From positions 1 to 64,000 of the forward strand of contig JAKCWW010001201.1 of assembly GCA_026260175.1 (NCBI GenBank): a stretch of DNA of 64,000 nt. The letters are read 5' to 3'. Positions 23,456 through 36,373 of this stretch are shown here, piece after piece. Both the position numbers and the translations under genes were made by a program. This DNA is from Reticulitermes lucifugus (taxonomy: Eukaryota > Arthropoda > Insecta > Blattodea > Rhinotermitidae). The notes beneath the pieces are model-generated. The model was not told where the DNA came from and ran no database searches. It saw nothing but the letters and a program-made list of their open reading frames with translations. The number at the start of each line of letters is the position of its first letter. The stretch's first letter is position 1.

Positions 23456-25232
23456 AATATAAAATTCATCCTCCCAAGTTTTGACATTCTTCGAGGCCAA
23501 ATTCAGGAGGAACTTTTTATCAGCTTATGAATTAGGTCTATGCAAGAGTTGAAACGATGAACTTCTAGACAATAAAACGACAATAATTAGTAACACCGTT
23601 CGTGTACAATTAACGCACAGGACTGCCACTAATTTACCCTTGTGTACCAACGGTACCGAAACGGTAGGAAAAGCATGAGAATGGAAATGGCAGGATAAGA
23701 AAGACGAACAACAAACGTAACGAAAACATCAGAGAATAAATAAAACTATCAGAACATTAGGAAGCAATGCCGAAAGATCGAACCTCTAAGCTGCTTTATT
23801 AATAAAAAATATTTAATCCTTGTAATTGCAAGAAGCCAAGAACCCAATGCTTGGCGTCATAATGGTGTTGACGGCTGGTGCGGCAGTTAACATCACCGGT
23901 ACGATGTAGCCTACCGCACCTTCAATTCCGAAGGCGTTGCCATCAAACACCTGTCAGACCGCCATCGCGAGCGCAGACATGAGAAACAGAAAAAATTACA
24001 GAACCGCTTCGAGGGCTATCCTTTATAGACTTTCCTTACACGACCACCGTCCAAATGTTTGACAAACAGATCGAATACGTTTCAGTTTGGGATATTTTCT
24101 GTCTCCAAAACGATTGCCAAGATATGTTTCAGACAATATTTGCCTTTCACCACTTAAATAACAAGATTCCGGTACTTCATTCTCAATACCTATACTGATT
24201 GCGTCTAATTCAATCCGCATCACTGCAACATGTTTCCTGAAAATCCATTGTAGCATTGCCTTGTCGTACAGGTTTCCAGGCCCCAAGGAATCTCAATACT
24301 CTGTTTATGTTTCTCGTTTCCACGTTCTGCGCACCGTCAAGGTGGTGGATTTAAAGTCTATCAGTACGATGAATTCCTCATAACTACACTGGTAGACTAC
24401 TTTCACTCTGTTAACCGAAAACACTCATGCTTTAGTGAATGATTTTAAATTAAATTATTACGAAATGACACGAATTTTGTGCATTTTTTGTCGAAATCGT
24501 CAAGTTAGACCCCAATCACATTTCAGAGAAGCCTTGTCAAGCTATACCGCTGGGTTCCACGCATAAAATGGAATATTTTGACATTGAACATGGAGGCAGA
24601 AGCTGCTCCGAAAGGACAGTAACTATTTGCCAATCGACAAGGCGCCATATCCTCACATCAGTCACATTATGTACCTTATTCTATCCAACCTTCCTGACAA
24701 ACACTTGTGCATGATTTTCATCTTTCCCGTTCTATCGTACATAGCAGATGGTACACCATCCTATTAACTTATTCCATTCCACGCCATTTCATACATTCTA
24801 CTTTATGATACAAAATCTGTCCTCCATTTACGTGCCCTATGTACAATAACGAGAAATTTAATCACAGACTATATCAAGCAAAATGAACTTTATAAAGTAA
24901 TAAAAGGTTCCCAATATTATATCCGGATCATGTATCGTAACGAATCAAAAATTCAGGAGACATACATAACTGAAATCTTGTGTCAATGTTGTGTCATTTT
25001 GAAATATATACTGCTCTGACTCAGAAAAGTCAGCGTTCCAATTTTGTCACAATGGTGGTTGTTTAAACGAAACTTCGTTTTCTTCGGCAGAATCCGCTGT
25101 GTCATGATTAATTTTATAACTTCATACAAATTTAATACACAGATTATCTTTAACTGTTTTACTTTGTTGCCAAAATCACGGTCGTGTCTAAAGAAAGAAT
25201 ACGTCACAGGCTTCATGGCGGGTTTTTCCTTT
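23456..25232. other. unannotated intron 1 sequence
   Basis: An 87-codon - strand frame at 24023-24286 has no recognisable family. Nothing else seen. Confidence 0.45.
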
Positions 25233-25476
25233 CATAGCTCGACAGCCCTAGAGGGCCTAGGCCTCCTCATTGTGGAAGTTTAGATATCAGACTGACACAT
25301 CACACTCGGTAGGAGTCCTCTGCACGAGTGATCGGCCCGTCGCAGAGACCTCTACCTGACAACACACAACACACAAGATACAGACATCCATGCCCCGAAC
25401 GGGATTCGAACCTGCAATCCCAGCAAGCGAGCGGCCGCAGACTGAAGCCTTAGACCGCGCGGCCACCGGGATCGGC
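25233..25476 (-). mobile_element. SINE, family A (tRNA-Leu-like head)
   Basis: Reverse-oriented copy. On the - strand it starts GCCGATCCCGGTGGCCGCG, has GGTTCGAATCCCGTTC as the B box, then GTTGTGTGTTGTCAGGTAGAGG and the AGGAGTCC and GGCCTAGGCCCTC blocks shared by the other copies. A T-rich stretch on the + strand at its left end is the tail. No clear target duplication is visible, suggesting greater age than the other three copies. Confidence 0.85.
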
Positions 25477-26095
25477 TCAGACATGCGTTATGCGTAGAAA
25501 TGTATAACAACAAAAAACGACATTTTAGGCTTTTCATGCCAATGAACATTTTTGTGTTAGGCACCTATAGTCTCGGAGGCGGTTATCAACACTTCTGAGA
25601 AACCTGCTGTCTCCACCTTCAGGACAGAATTTGTGACTTGTTAGTATTCCTTACGGTCTGACTGCCGCAACAACTGTGCCAACGGCAGAAATGCTACTGA
25701 TGAGGGTTGGTGGATCTGTCCATCACAGGCTTTGCCTCACAGAACTGCTAGATTCCGTTAGGTCATTGAAACTGCAATTGACGTGTACAAATTGCAGACA
25801 TTAGGGCAGAGATAGCATTCAAGACGCGCCGACACAAAAATTAATCACATTTAACTTACGGTTTGGATCACACAGCGCCATTAAGTCTCAATTTCCTCTT
25901 CGATTCGACCACTCTTTCATTGGTCTTCCAATATGTACAATTGTAAAAAGACGAAAGTAGATGTACCTTCTGCATGCCATAGTTCCGTACGATCAAAAAC
26001 TTCCCTAATTAGTAAAGAATGCGTGTGTTACACTGATAGAGTCTGAACGTATATATAGCTATGCTTTGAAAATTTCTGCGCTGTAATACGACGGT

Positions 26096-26356
26096 GCCGA
26101 TCCCAGTGGCAGCGCAGTCTAAGGCGTGGGTCAGCGGCCGCTCGCCTGCTGGGATTGCGGGTTCGAATCCCGCCGGGGGCATGGATGTCAGCCGCTAGTC
26201 AGTGTTGTGTGTTGTCAGGTAGAGGTCTCTGCGACGGGCCGATGACTCGTCCAGAGGAGTCCTACCGAGTGTGGTGTGTCCGAGTGTGATCGTGAAGCCT
26301 CGACAATGAGGAGGCCCTGGCCCCCTAGGGGCTGTTGTGCCATGAAAAAAAAAGAA
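26096..26356 (+). mobile_element. SINE, family A, with target-site duplication
   Basis: Full-length copy. The tRNA-Leu-like head has A-box region TGGC.GCGCAGTCTAAGGCG and B box GGTTCGAATCC (26160-26170). The body has GTCAGGTAGAGGTCTCTGCG, AGGAGTCCTACCGAGTGTGG and GGCCCCCTAGGGGCTGTTG. It ends in a short A tail. TAATACGACGGT flanks it at 26084-26095 and 26357-26368, an exact 12-bp duplication showing target-primed insertion. Confidence 0.93.
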
Positions 26357-26368
26357 TAATACGACGGT

Positions 26369-28540
26369 GTCTTTTCATCACGGTACTCTAGACACACAGC
26401 TGCTGAAACACGTTAAATCGGCCTTAGGCTACCCTAAATGTTCAGCACATAATATACCTCAATCGTGAAATCTTCCACCCGATATAAAATTAGACACTTC
26501 ATCGTTTATCCTGGAAAGCAACATACAAAACGAAACCAGTCAACGGAAATGCCTTGCTTCTAGACATTTGATGTACGCAAAAAACTATCAGAACACTACG
26601 TCTGCTGGCACAGAAAATATGGAACCCCTTTCCTTCGCTGTTGAAAGACAAAATTTCTTCGAGTTTACCTTCTGAACAGAAGTTTATGTATAGCTACAAA
26701 ACATAAATCTCCTTGTAAAAAAGTCAACAAATTTTTGATACACGGTATCCTTCTTGTTTTATCGTCCATGATTGACTTGCCCAATGGTCTTCCAACGCTT
26801 TGGCAGAGTTTGGTTACATTGGGATAATTCCACACTGATCATCAATACGTCTATCGGACTGACGCCACATACAGGTTTACATTCCGAATAAGGATCTGAC
26901 AAATTTGACTGAAGTGTGATCCACCCCCCGATCCTACAGTGCCAAGCAATATTTCAAAGGTGATTCACATGAGATGCGAGATACGTAACTGTATCCATGG
27001 ACATGCATGATATTCAGAGAATTTTAACACGCAATTAGTCAGTGACATTAACAATTTTAGAATTTTAATTAGTGCACCGACAAATTTCAATACCGGAAAT
27101 AAGACACAGGAACAAAAAATATGCATACTTTTATACAAACTGCATGTTAGTAAAATATAAATACCGTAAGATTTTACAACATATTACTCCATGTATTCAT
27201 ATATGCAAACAACACTTTAGTATTTATTTTTTATCCCTGAATATAGTTCGATGATAAACCGAGAAATGGAGAATTGCAGCAGTTGTTATATGGGACCTTT
27301 ATGTGGTTTGATGGTTGATTCTATGAATGATGCTACTTTAAATGTACGCCCGCATCTCTCACACAGATACTGAACACGCAAAGAAACTTGGGGGAAAAAC
27401 GCAATGGTGCAGACGACCATAGGTTTCAAGATCCATTACCCTACGCCGTCATCTCGACTGCCGTACACACTTCCTTAAATTGACATGAAATGTAATTCTT
27501 CATTAACGTATTGTTTAAATTTTTTTAAAACAACATGAAACAACAAATGCATTTATTCACGTTCCATTTCACAGATTTTTTATCGTGAAACGAAGTTGAT
27601 TTCCGTGTCTCTTCCGTGTAGCAAAGTAATTCTCAACACACTCGTAAATAGAATGAATGTCATTTTATTTGCCAAAATTTTAAAGGAAACTGACTGGACT
27701 TTTACATGCCCTTAAACCTCGGCGCGATTTAAAATTACATACTAAAGAGTTAATGTGGAAGAAAAGAAATAAGGCACTTACACCAAAATGCATATTCGAA
27801 TAGGGACACACACACAATTAAATTTCATTTACTTCCCCTACAATATACAAAGAAGTAGGTCTCGTATTTTGTATTTTATTCTGTAGAAATATACAATACT
27901 TCTAACAGGAAAATGAAACAGGGGCGAAGAGAGAAGAAAGTACTGCAATATGTAAAAGCATTCTTTTTCTGTGTTATCACAGCCAATATTCACGAGCTGC
28001 TTGTGTCAAGCTTTCACATTTCGTGCGGCTCTATATTCGTCAGCATGCACGTTCTGTCGGACTCATCCCTACCGCGGAGCCGCAGCTGTCCTATCGATTC
28101 ATCCGCTCCTATGTCCGTCACTCATAACTGACATCGATTATTTACGAGATAGAATCATTTAACCCTTCAAAAACAGGCCTAAAACACCCAATATATACGT
28201 GATTTACTTCGTATTATCGTCACTGACATGCCAACACACATGTAAATCATAAACGTCCGACGGTGACATACCAGTTTCCCCAGTTGAAGAAGTTAAATTC
28301 AGTCCATCTTTATCCTACAGATAACACAGTTTCGAACACAGAATCCGTGAAAGTACCAGGAAGCTACTAGTGCGTGAGAGCAACAAAACACACATGTATA
28401 CAGTAGCTAGCGGTCTCGTACTACGTACATAAATACACACACGCTAATCCTGAACATTAAGAGTCTATTGGCGATACCTGAAACAAGAAATCAGTAACTT
28501 CAATATTTCAGTATAGAATATTGTGATAAATATCAAACAG
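26369..28540. other. unannotated intron 1 sequence
   Basis: AT-rich with short frames only; nothing recognised. Confidence 0.45.
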
Positions 28541-28660
28541 AATTAATTAATTATTTATTACAACAAATGCACTACACTATTTTAGTGTTTTATAGTCCCT
28601 ACATAGTGTAGTGCATTTGCTGGAATAAATAATTAATTAATTACTGAAATGCACGGTACA
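28541..28660. mobile_element. fold-back element end, 40-bp arms
   Basis: Bases 28541-28580 and 28603-28642 are inverted copies (38 of 40 positions) around a 22-base loop. The right flank ACTGAAATGCACGGTAC matches the flank of the 23143-23455 element, so it belongs to that group. No hammerhead core remains. Confidence 0.6.
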
Positions 28661-28839
28661 GATAATCAAACCGAATGTCGCCAAGTGCAATTCAAGAAAC
28701 AAAATCAGCTCTGTTGACAAAATTCTCATGTGTTTCTTTAGTTCATTCAGGGAAATGCCGAGACAGTACTTAAAATCAGGATACGTCCAGTTCCTTGCAC
28801 ACTATGCCCAATCCAGCGGTAATTAATAACCCCACCCCT

Positions 28840-28890
28840 TGCCGCTATATAGTGTCAGTTACTAACAGTATCGTTAAATAAACCATAAAA
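28840..28890 (+). repeat. possible 3' tail of a family C SINE or its partner LINE
   Basis: CAGTATCGTTAAATAAACCATAAAA resembles the family C tail (AATGGTGTCGTTAAATAG..AT) at 55521-55538. Too short to be certain. Confidence 0.3.
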
Positions 28891-30295
28891 TGCACAATTA
28901 AATAAACAAAGTCCAGAAAAAGAACAGATATTCTAGTTACTATAAAACTAAATTAAAACTTGCTACTCTTATCCGTACCTTGGATGGGAAACTATCTTGT
29001 GTCCTTACAAACACAACAGAAGAGAAAAACTCCCATCTCCTCGAGCATGGTTCGATTTCTGATGTGAGATTGGAACTCTTTATCTTCGCCTTCAAATCCA
29101 GAACGACTCAGGGGATCAGCCAGCCTGGTATCCTGGGATGCTGAACCGCGAGAATTACGCTGCTGTGCCGCGTTCGAACTGTGTACCAACATGATCCCCA
29201 TGCCTCTTAATGGCGCGAAGGGGTACAACAAAACTCTCGTTTCAACTTCGTTAAGTAGAAGACGGATATCCAATGAAACGTAAAAGAAAAAACTCTTCGA
29301 AAAACTCAAGCTAGGAGAGTAATCCGATTACACAATTATCGCCGTACAGCACATTACGATGTCGACGAAGCTTCGATTCTTGACACACATCGCGACTATT
29401 CGCAAGTTTCAGACGTTTGTAACGTCAAATGTTTGCATGACTGCAAGTGATGGATTGAAAGAAACGTAGAGAAACTCCTGTGGTGTATATCGTGATATTA
29501 TTCCCGTAACTACTGAAAAAAAAACTGTAGAGATAAGCGGCCTGCATGCTCGAAGTTCGGACGCGGTGCATCCCACATACACAGCAGAAGGGCTAAGCAT
29601 GCAACCACGACTTCTAATTTGAAGGAAAAATCTGTAAACAGGCGCATACCCCTTTCGTGCCGTACAAATACAGATAACCTGCATGCACATCAAATGCTTG
29701 ATTTAATTAGCTGTAAATTAGTCGTGAAACGAGGACACAATCAATTACAGGGACACGTGTAGCATGTATGTAATATTACGACAGAACAGTATCAGTTTAA
29801 CGAACACAATATCTATGACGTCAGCGAACTATTATGTCTACTATAATTAACTGTTAACAATACCCTGTAACATAATACAGCGTTCATGAGCCAACAAGCC
29901 CAGCCTCGTACTTAACACACATGCCACATGTAGCTGGTTTCAAATTAGCATATTCCACTTCGTTTCCGTACCAACATTCCACATTTTTCTCCACATACCT
30001 GTTTTCTTCTGTATGCCCATCGAAATCCAGGAGGAGATTTTAAAACATACCATGTCGCCTTTTCCAGACACACGCTTCACAAAAACAGCAGTTGATACGT
30101 CGTCAGAACATTAACTGAAAGACACAGTTTCTAAACATGTTCAAAGAGTTAGCCCGTACTCAATGAAATTTCACAGAAGATATACCAAACATCAATCCAT
30201 CACATGGATGACAGTTGGTATGTATCTCCAAGATATACTACAAAAAAAATCATGATAATTACAGTCTTCAGCGATATAAAATGTAGTTTACATAT
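28891..30295. other. unannotated intron 1 sequence
   Basis: Two - strand frames of 105 and 94 codons (28992-29309, 29409-29693) show no family resemblance; nothing else recognised. Confidence 0.45.
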
Positions 30296-30340
30296 ATTAA
30301 CCGACGTTTCGGAAGAACAATTTACCTCAATCTTCAGAGT
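30296..30340 (-). ncRNA. weak hammerhead-like remnant
   Basis: On the - strand CTGAAGA (30331-30337) is followed after about 20 bases by CCGAAACGTCGGTTA (TTTC at 30307-30310). Block order fits the group but stem II does not pair convincingly. Confidence 0.3.
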
Positions 30341-30641
30341 GGAAGAGATCCATTCTCATAATCTTCTTTTCTAAAATGAAAATGACTGTAGTATGTTCCT
30401 TCAAATCGGCAGTCAATATCCGCCACACAAGACAGCAGTCTGCATAGTCATCGCCGTAAGAACCTCAGATATCTTCTTCGACTGCCTAATCCCGAAGAGG
30501 GGAAACTACTTAACCAGTCGACACGGCGTAACATACCTGAAGATATAAATCTCAATCTTCACCCTCAAAATCTCATAAAATAGTGTGATCATACAATCCA
30601 ATAATATGAGCACAGCCGTTGCACGCTGTTTTATCCGCGTC

Positions 30642-30642
<1 letters not shown>

Positions 30643-30674
<32 letters not shown>
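30643..30674. repeat. (ATT)n microsatellite
   Basis: About ten ATT units, immediately at the 3' end of the LINE fossil on its - strand. Confidence 0.95.
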
Positions 30675-30675
30675 G

Positions 30676-31810
30676 TCACAGCGGTTTAGCTGGTTTTCAA
30701 AGAGTACGGGTCACTGACCAAGCACTTCTTATTCATTATTCTGCCAAAGACTTTCGAACTATACGTCACGTATTGAGCATTTTGCTTTCTGCATGACAAT
30801 ATGTAGACCATGGCGAAGACTGAGCAGTTTCAAGCTGTCGTATAATTTTTTGAAGCAATCTCCGTTGTGGACAAGACTATATAGGCTACATAGACCGCGT
30901 TCAGTTGCCATATGCTTGTTAGCTCTTCGTTTATATCTGTATATTTCTGGAGCTTCTCAGTGATGGTGCTGTAGAGGTTGAGTGTTAGGAAATGCTATAT
31001 CTATTGACTATGCTTCTTTCATAATTTTGTCAAGCATAAGTATATCTGCCGATCCCAGTGGCCGCGCGGTCTAAGGAGTGGGTCTGCGGCCGCTCGCTTG
31101 CTGGAATTGTGGGTTCGAATCCCGCCGGAGGCACGGATGTCTGTCTCTTGTGAGTGTTGTGTGTTGTCAGGTAGAGGTCTCTGCGACGGTCTGGTCCCTC
31201 GTCCAGAGGAGTTCTACCGAGTGTGGTGTGTCTAGAGTGTGATCACGAAGCCTCGAAAAATGAGGAGGCCTAGGCCCCCTAGGGCTGTTGAGCCATAGGG
31301 GGAAAAAAAGTATATCTAGTCTGTTGTTATGGAGAGTTCGATCAGTCGTTATAAACCTGTCATAGTATAGTTTTAGTTCTCAAACACATATCGTGGTTCA
31401 TATCTATAATACTATGTTGGTTTACCCTTTGATAGTCCACATCTGATAGCCAATTCCAGATGGATGATGTGGGCCACTTGATTGTGACGATGCGTGTAAT
31501 CACTTTGAGTTAATGCACGGCATACAGCAGTTATGTGTTGAACGGTTTCTGATTTCTCTCGACATTTTATACAGGCGTCGTTTATAGTATTCGGGGTCCT
31601 TCAAATGTATTGCTTATAATTATTGGTAGTAATAACTGGTCCTGGATTGCTATCATAAATCCCGTTACTTCTGGAAAGAGTTCGCCAGCCTTCAGCCATG
31701 CGGTCGATGCTGTTTTATTGACAACTGGCTTTTCAAGGTCACAGGCGTGTCTTCGATGTAGAGCTCTGTCCTTCCACGTTGTTATTTTTCTTGTATCATT
31801 CTGATGTTCT
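30676..31810 (-). mobile_element. LINE fossil with CCHC and endonuclease-like C-terminus, interrupted by a SINE
   Basis: On the - strand, patches of translation match in order the C-terminus of a family of arthropod retroelements: TTWKDRALHRRHACDLEKPV, then GELFPEVTGFMIAIQDQ, then a CCHC knuckle (ACIKCREKSETVQHITAVC, 31518-31581; C-x2-C-x8-H-x4-C), then YYRYEPRYVFE-like and ITTDRTLHNNRLDI patches, and after the SINE a LYDSLKLLSLRHGLHIVMQKA patch. A CCHC followed by an (R)PD..D block fits the restriction-like endonuclease region of R2-type LINEs; that subclass is an inference. Several frame changes and stops show it is long dead. The reverse transcriptase domain is not present. Confidence 0.78.
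31048..31307 (+). mobile_element. SINE, family A, nested in the LINE fossil
   Basis: Full-length copy with A-box region TGGCCGCGCGGTCTAAGG, B box GGTTCGAATCCC (31112-31123), the GTCAGGTAGAGGTCTCTGCG and GGCCTAGGCCCCCTAGGG body blocks, and an A-rich tail. AAGTATATCT occurs at 31038-31047 and again at 31308-31317, a 10-bp target duplication within LINE sequence. Removing the SINE leaves the LINE similarity continuous in order, so the SINE is the younger element. Confidence 0.93.
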
Positions 31811-31817
31811 CATTTCG

Positions 31818-31878
31818 TTATTATTATTATTATTATTATGTTACCGCAGCCACCACCGCCACCACCACCATCACCACA
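31818..31878. repeat. (TTA)n followed by (CCA)n-rich microsatellite
   Basis: Seven TTA units (31818-31839), then CACCACCGCCACCACCACCA-type repeats (31850-31878). Confidence 0.9.
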
Positions 31879-34780
31879 TTCTTCGTCATATTTGATATAC
31901 TAGTTACTCTGAACCTTCATCCACCTTCCCTAAACATGAAGTTCAAAGCTGTATCAAAACATTAATACCAATTAATTTTAATTATGTATTTCCATCCGAC
32001 TTCTCCAACTGTGTCATTTAGCATCATAGTTATTAGTGTGACCAGACTGCTGTAATTAGCAAAGATAAGCAATATTAGAAATACAAACATTTACTTTATG
32101 GTAACCGATTTCTGTTACACACACGCATGTACGCACGCCAATTATAAATGCACTGAAACGGATGACAAGAACTGCAACGATAACCACGATTACGTTAGCG
32201 TGTAAACCAGATCAAAAATTTAACACATCGTCACCGAAAGCGATATAACACAATAAACCACTGCCCACAAGCAATTTTAAACTGCGATTTAACACGCTGT
32301 GAGGCTACAACAGTCAGCTCCATCCTCTGCAATAATTATTACGTCAGAGTATTCCCATCATTAAATTAACATTTCGCTATACACAAAAGTGGTTTTACGT
32401 TACGTACTCGATTACTATGTAACAAGTAGCTCCGAGCCTCCACCACTCAGTGACCATGCGTGCATAATCTGTGCAAGGAAACATTATAATATACATAGAA
32501 AAGAGCCGGGAGAAGTGAAATGAATGCCGTCTTTCATCCTGCTTCCTAACCCTGCCGTATTTCTGTCCAACAAAACTTCAATCCGACCACGTTTTTTACG
32601 ACGTACAATTCCGCACTTCCTTTCGAATCCGATGAATTTAAAATGCGAAACCTTTATAAAACAAAGTGTTAAAACATAAAAATTTGAAATGCCCGCCAAA
32701 CAGGACTGACACTTCACTTTCAAACACCCTAATCCTTATACACCAAAGGCTATGCATGCTCTGCTGTCGTTACGTCGGGGCCAATGTTACCAGTATTTAC
32801 AAAAAGAGACCATGATAAGCAATAAACGGCATTGATAGGCAGGCACCTATGTTTTCGGAGGTACTGCAGTCTCGACCTCTGCAGAAAAATCATAGCGTAT
32901 TCTACCAGGCTGCCTTTCAGGACTTTGCAAATTCATGGCGCGCATTACTCGTGAAGTCGTGATTTCAGTGTGTACTTCAATGTCTATAACATACGTATAA
33001 GATTGCACCAGTGGGACGGACAAATGTGGAAGCTGTAGCTGTATCTGAGAAATATCAAATTCTCGTTCAAATTTCATCAGGCTTTGGTACCTATGTTTCA
33101 TTCAATACTGAAGTCTCGACCTCAGACGATAAAATTTACCTCTAGATAACAACACTGCTTATTCAATTAGCTGTCATTCTAGACATTTTTATGTTCATAA
33201 TGTGCACCGTCATTGGAACTGTGACTTCAAAGTACCCCTCAGTGGTAATAATATATAACAGGACATCACTGGAAATGTTAGTTTACCTGTAGACATTTTA
33301 GGAAGAGACGGAAACAGCAGAATGTCCCTGTTTACAAACACATATACATTCATTTAATTTATTATAAAAAAAGCGAAGTTTTCAGGGATGATAAGGCATT
33401 AAACCTACAGATGCTATTTTCAGAACATACGTACGTTCTCTTCTTTTACTTCTAGTACGTTTATAAAAAACAAAGTTACTTCATTTCGTCGTAAGCAATG
33501 TCTTCAGACGCTGCCGATGACATGACGTAGAGTATAGGAAAACAGGAAACTGAACACGTTACAGCACCGATATAGTGCACAAGCAGGAAACACGACTGCC
33601 TGGGAGAGGCTGCATACAATTCTAATCTCACTACCTAAGTGCGTTTACTTCTAGGCGCCAAGACACACAACCGAGATAAGCTTCAGATCCAACACAAGCC
33701 TGAAACAACATTCACACTTTGTAAATACTTCCAGGTGCCAAATTAACAGAACAGAGAACTGCAGAGAAAAATCGAGAATCGTATGCGTTACACTGTTACC
33801 TATTAGTTGATACCCCACTGCACCAAGCTATTAACATAATGAACCTTTTATGGATCCGGGACACGGCAATTAATAGCACTACACAGAAAATGAGCCACAC
33901 CACAAGCGGTTCCCTAGTTCAAACGAACATGATTCTTACAGCGTTCCAAAACCACACACACGCACGTCTCTTATAGCTCATGTTGCTGGTTTCTCCGGGA
34001 GGCACTCGACTAGTAGGCCTAAACAAAATAAGACACGGCACTATGATAACCACGTTGCGTTTCTTATACTTTCAACTCGTTTGAAAATCAAATTGCTCCT
34101 TTCATTCAATCTTTGAGAAAAACTGGGCTAAAAAAATCTACATATGTTCGACACGTTTATTTTTCGGGATAATTTTCATGTGCCCCAATTCCACACCATT
34201 ACGTAATGAGCAATAACCGCTTATCACACTGCACAGAGAACGCATTATGATCGTAAAAAGATCTCTATTTGGAGATATCATACGAGCCTAAAAGGTGTTT
34301 CCGAAACTGCCCCTAGTCTGTCTCTGCACTCTAACGCCTAGCTTAACAGTTCTGTATTGTACAGGTCTACACTTTATGGTGTTCAAGAAATAAACACTTG
34401 TTGATGTAGTTCCACGTGTATACATAGACATACAGCATATATTTCAACCGATATAAGGAATAAATATCATACTCCGTCTCCTAGTCCTGTATGTTGGCGA
34501 CACTGGTGACCACGGCTCTGCTGATAACATTCGTAAACGTATATGGCAGACAGCACAGGGTTCGTCACTGAGAAGGGTGGGTTGGAAATGACAGGCTTCA
34601 CCCGAGCAAATGCAGTGGAAAATTGGTTTGACACAGATATACCAGTTACAACGTGTGCACATCTACAGATCATATGAGGAACTATATACTAATCTGCCAC
34701 CTCATGTGACAGGTGTCATAGAGAAGAAAGGGGGTTGGCGCTAATAAACCTGATGGGCAGGTTACAAGGGACCTCGGTGG
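31879..34780. other. unannotated intron 1 sequence
   Basis: Short frames only. A TGGCGACACTGGTGACC stretch at about 34495 preceded by an AATAAA-bearing segment faintly recalls the border of an LTR element but is too weak to call. Confidence 0.4.
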
Positions 34781-34850
34781 GATATGAATCTAGGGTCTAC
34801 AGCCAGTGATAACACGTTACGACAGTGTGAATACAAACCTAAGTCACTTG
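34781..34850 (-). mobile_element. possible worn tRNA-like SINE head
   Basis: On the - strand TAACGTGTTATCACTGGCTG, then TAGACCCTAGATTCATATCCCA, resembles the tRNA-like segment at 38215-38285 in layout. Low confidence. Confidence 0.25.
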
Positions 34851-35189
34851 TACGACTTCTTATACTTCGCTTCCTATGGCTACAGCATGTAAGGAATTGC
34901 AATTTTTTATTAGTTCTTTGTAACGTTCATCACCGTGGGAAGCCATTTTAATGGCAACCTGCTCTACACACATAATAACAAATCCTTGGATATATTTGAT
35001 TATAGGTCCATCCGCTGGAGATCTGCACAGGCGTAGGAGCTACACACTCAAAAAGGCCTCTCTCATAAAAATTCGGTGTACAAAACATCGGATGATCAGC
35101 ATTTGTGTTACTGTACAACCAAGTACAACAGTGACAAAATCATCCACACTGTAATATATTTAATGCCAAATTCCGAGCCGGAAAACAAG
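34851..35189. other. unannotated, possibly the 3' part of the Tigger-like element
   Basis: Lies downstream of the transposase fossil on its strand; no further similarity can be read. Confidence 0.3.
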
Positions 35190-36050
35190 TTTTAGTAGCT
35201 TCACATCAGAAAGAACAGACAGGCTTTTCCATGCGTGATGTTACTGTAGTAATCCCTCATTATACGAGCAAAACTGCCTTCACAATTTCTCCTTGTAGGC
35301 GAAAAATCATAAACGCGACGCCAAATTCCTAATAAAATACACGTAAAGTCTCAGTTTCGTTCCAAGTGCTCGTATCTGGACATCATTTTAAGGACTGTTG
35401 TGATGGGTTCTAATCATTTGGCACCATAAATTTCTGTGCATGAGCAGGCATTCTCTTACAAACTAGCCCTGTTTTATCAACGCTGAAGATCTGCTTAGGT
35501 AAATATCCTCTTTGATAATCACGTGTTCGTCGGGAAAACGTTGCGGCTGCTACGTCAGCTCTTACTTTTACGCCTGATGTATGATGGCTGTGCAGGTTGG
35601 CACGAGTCTTGAATCTCTCAAAATGACCAGTCTTGTCTTAAATTCCAGACCACCGCATCTTCGAGTCTGTACCTTTAAATCTGCAAACAACAAAACAGCT
35701 TTGTCTTGACCGATAAGACAGCTAAAATTCATCTCATGTTGGTTGTGGATGTCAATCCCATGAGTAACAGCCTTTCCATTTTTGCATTATAACAGCTCTG
35801 GTTCGCGTTATACGCTCTAACTTATCATCATCAACAGAAATATCAGAAACTCCTTTTGGTTCCTCTTTCTAATAAAGCATTACACTTACATTCGCCGAAG
35901 ATAAACTCATGGCTGCACAGACACCACTTGTATGTTCACCACATTCAGTTCACTCAAGTTTCTGGGTTAAACCTAATGGCCTTCCCACCCTCTTGATTTC
36001 ATTACTCTATGAACCACTTGCGATGCTATTTGACTCATGTTTCACAAAAC
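35190..36050 (-). mobile_element. Tigger/pogo-like DNA transposon, decayed transposase
   Basis: On the - strand one continuous frame reads TGHFERFKTRANLHSHHTSG (around 35564-35630), VRADVAAA, then GYLPKQIFSVDKTGLVCKRM (around 35440-35505). This is the join between the CENP-B-type DNA-binding region and the catalytic core of Tigger transposases (family pattern WF.RFK.R..L...K..GEA.SAD, QIFN.DETGLFWK.MP). The first catalytic Asp is kept, but ET is KT and FWK is VCK. Stops follow soon after. N-terminal residues upstream are only faintly readable and terminal inverted repeats were not found. Confidence 0.82.
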
Positions 36051-36373
36051 AGTGCTAATGAATAAAGATGAAAGATATCAAAGTAGGAGCACTTACATGC
36101 CCAAACAAACATTACGAATAAAAGACCCACACTGATGTACAAAAAATCATGTGACAGCGACACAGTACGACAGAAACGTCCTTCAACGTACTCGCAAACA
36201 AGGTAGTCTTGGAGCTGGTATCGTCGCGGGGGAGTTCACTCGTCTAACAAAAACAGGCATGTGTATGTATCGCTCGTTTCAGTTTATGCTAGCAAGTACA
36301 GCGCTCGCTTAACGGGACATGCTTCTACTTAATTTCGCAGATCTAGTTCTAAATCTGCGTGCCTGTTTATTAT

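Noticed and set aside
34310-34680. Possible LTR-element border (AATAAA-bearing segment, then TGGCGACACTGGTGACC)
   Set aside because: No second LTR, no matching ends and no coding similarity; too weak to call even as a fossil.
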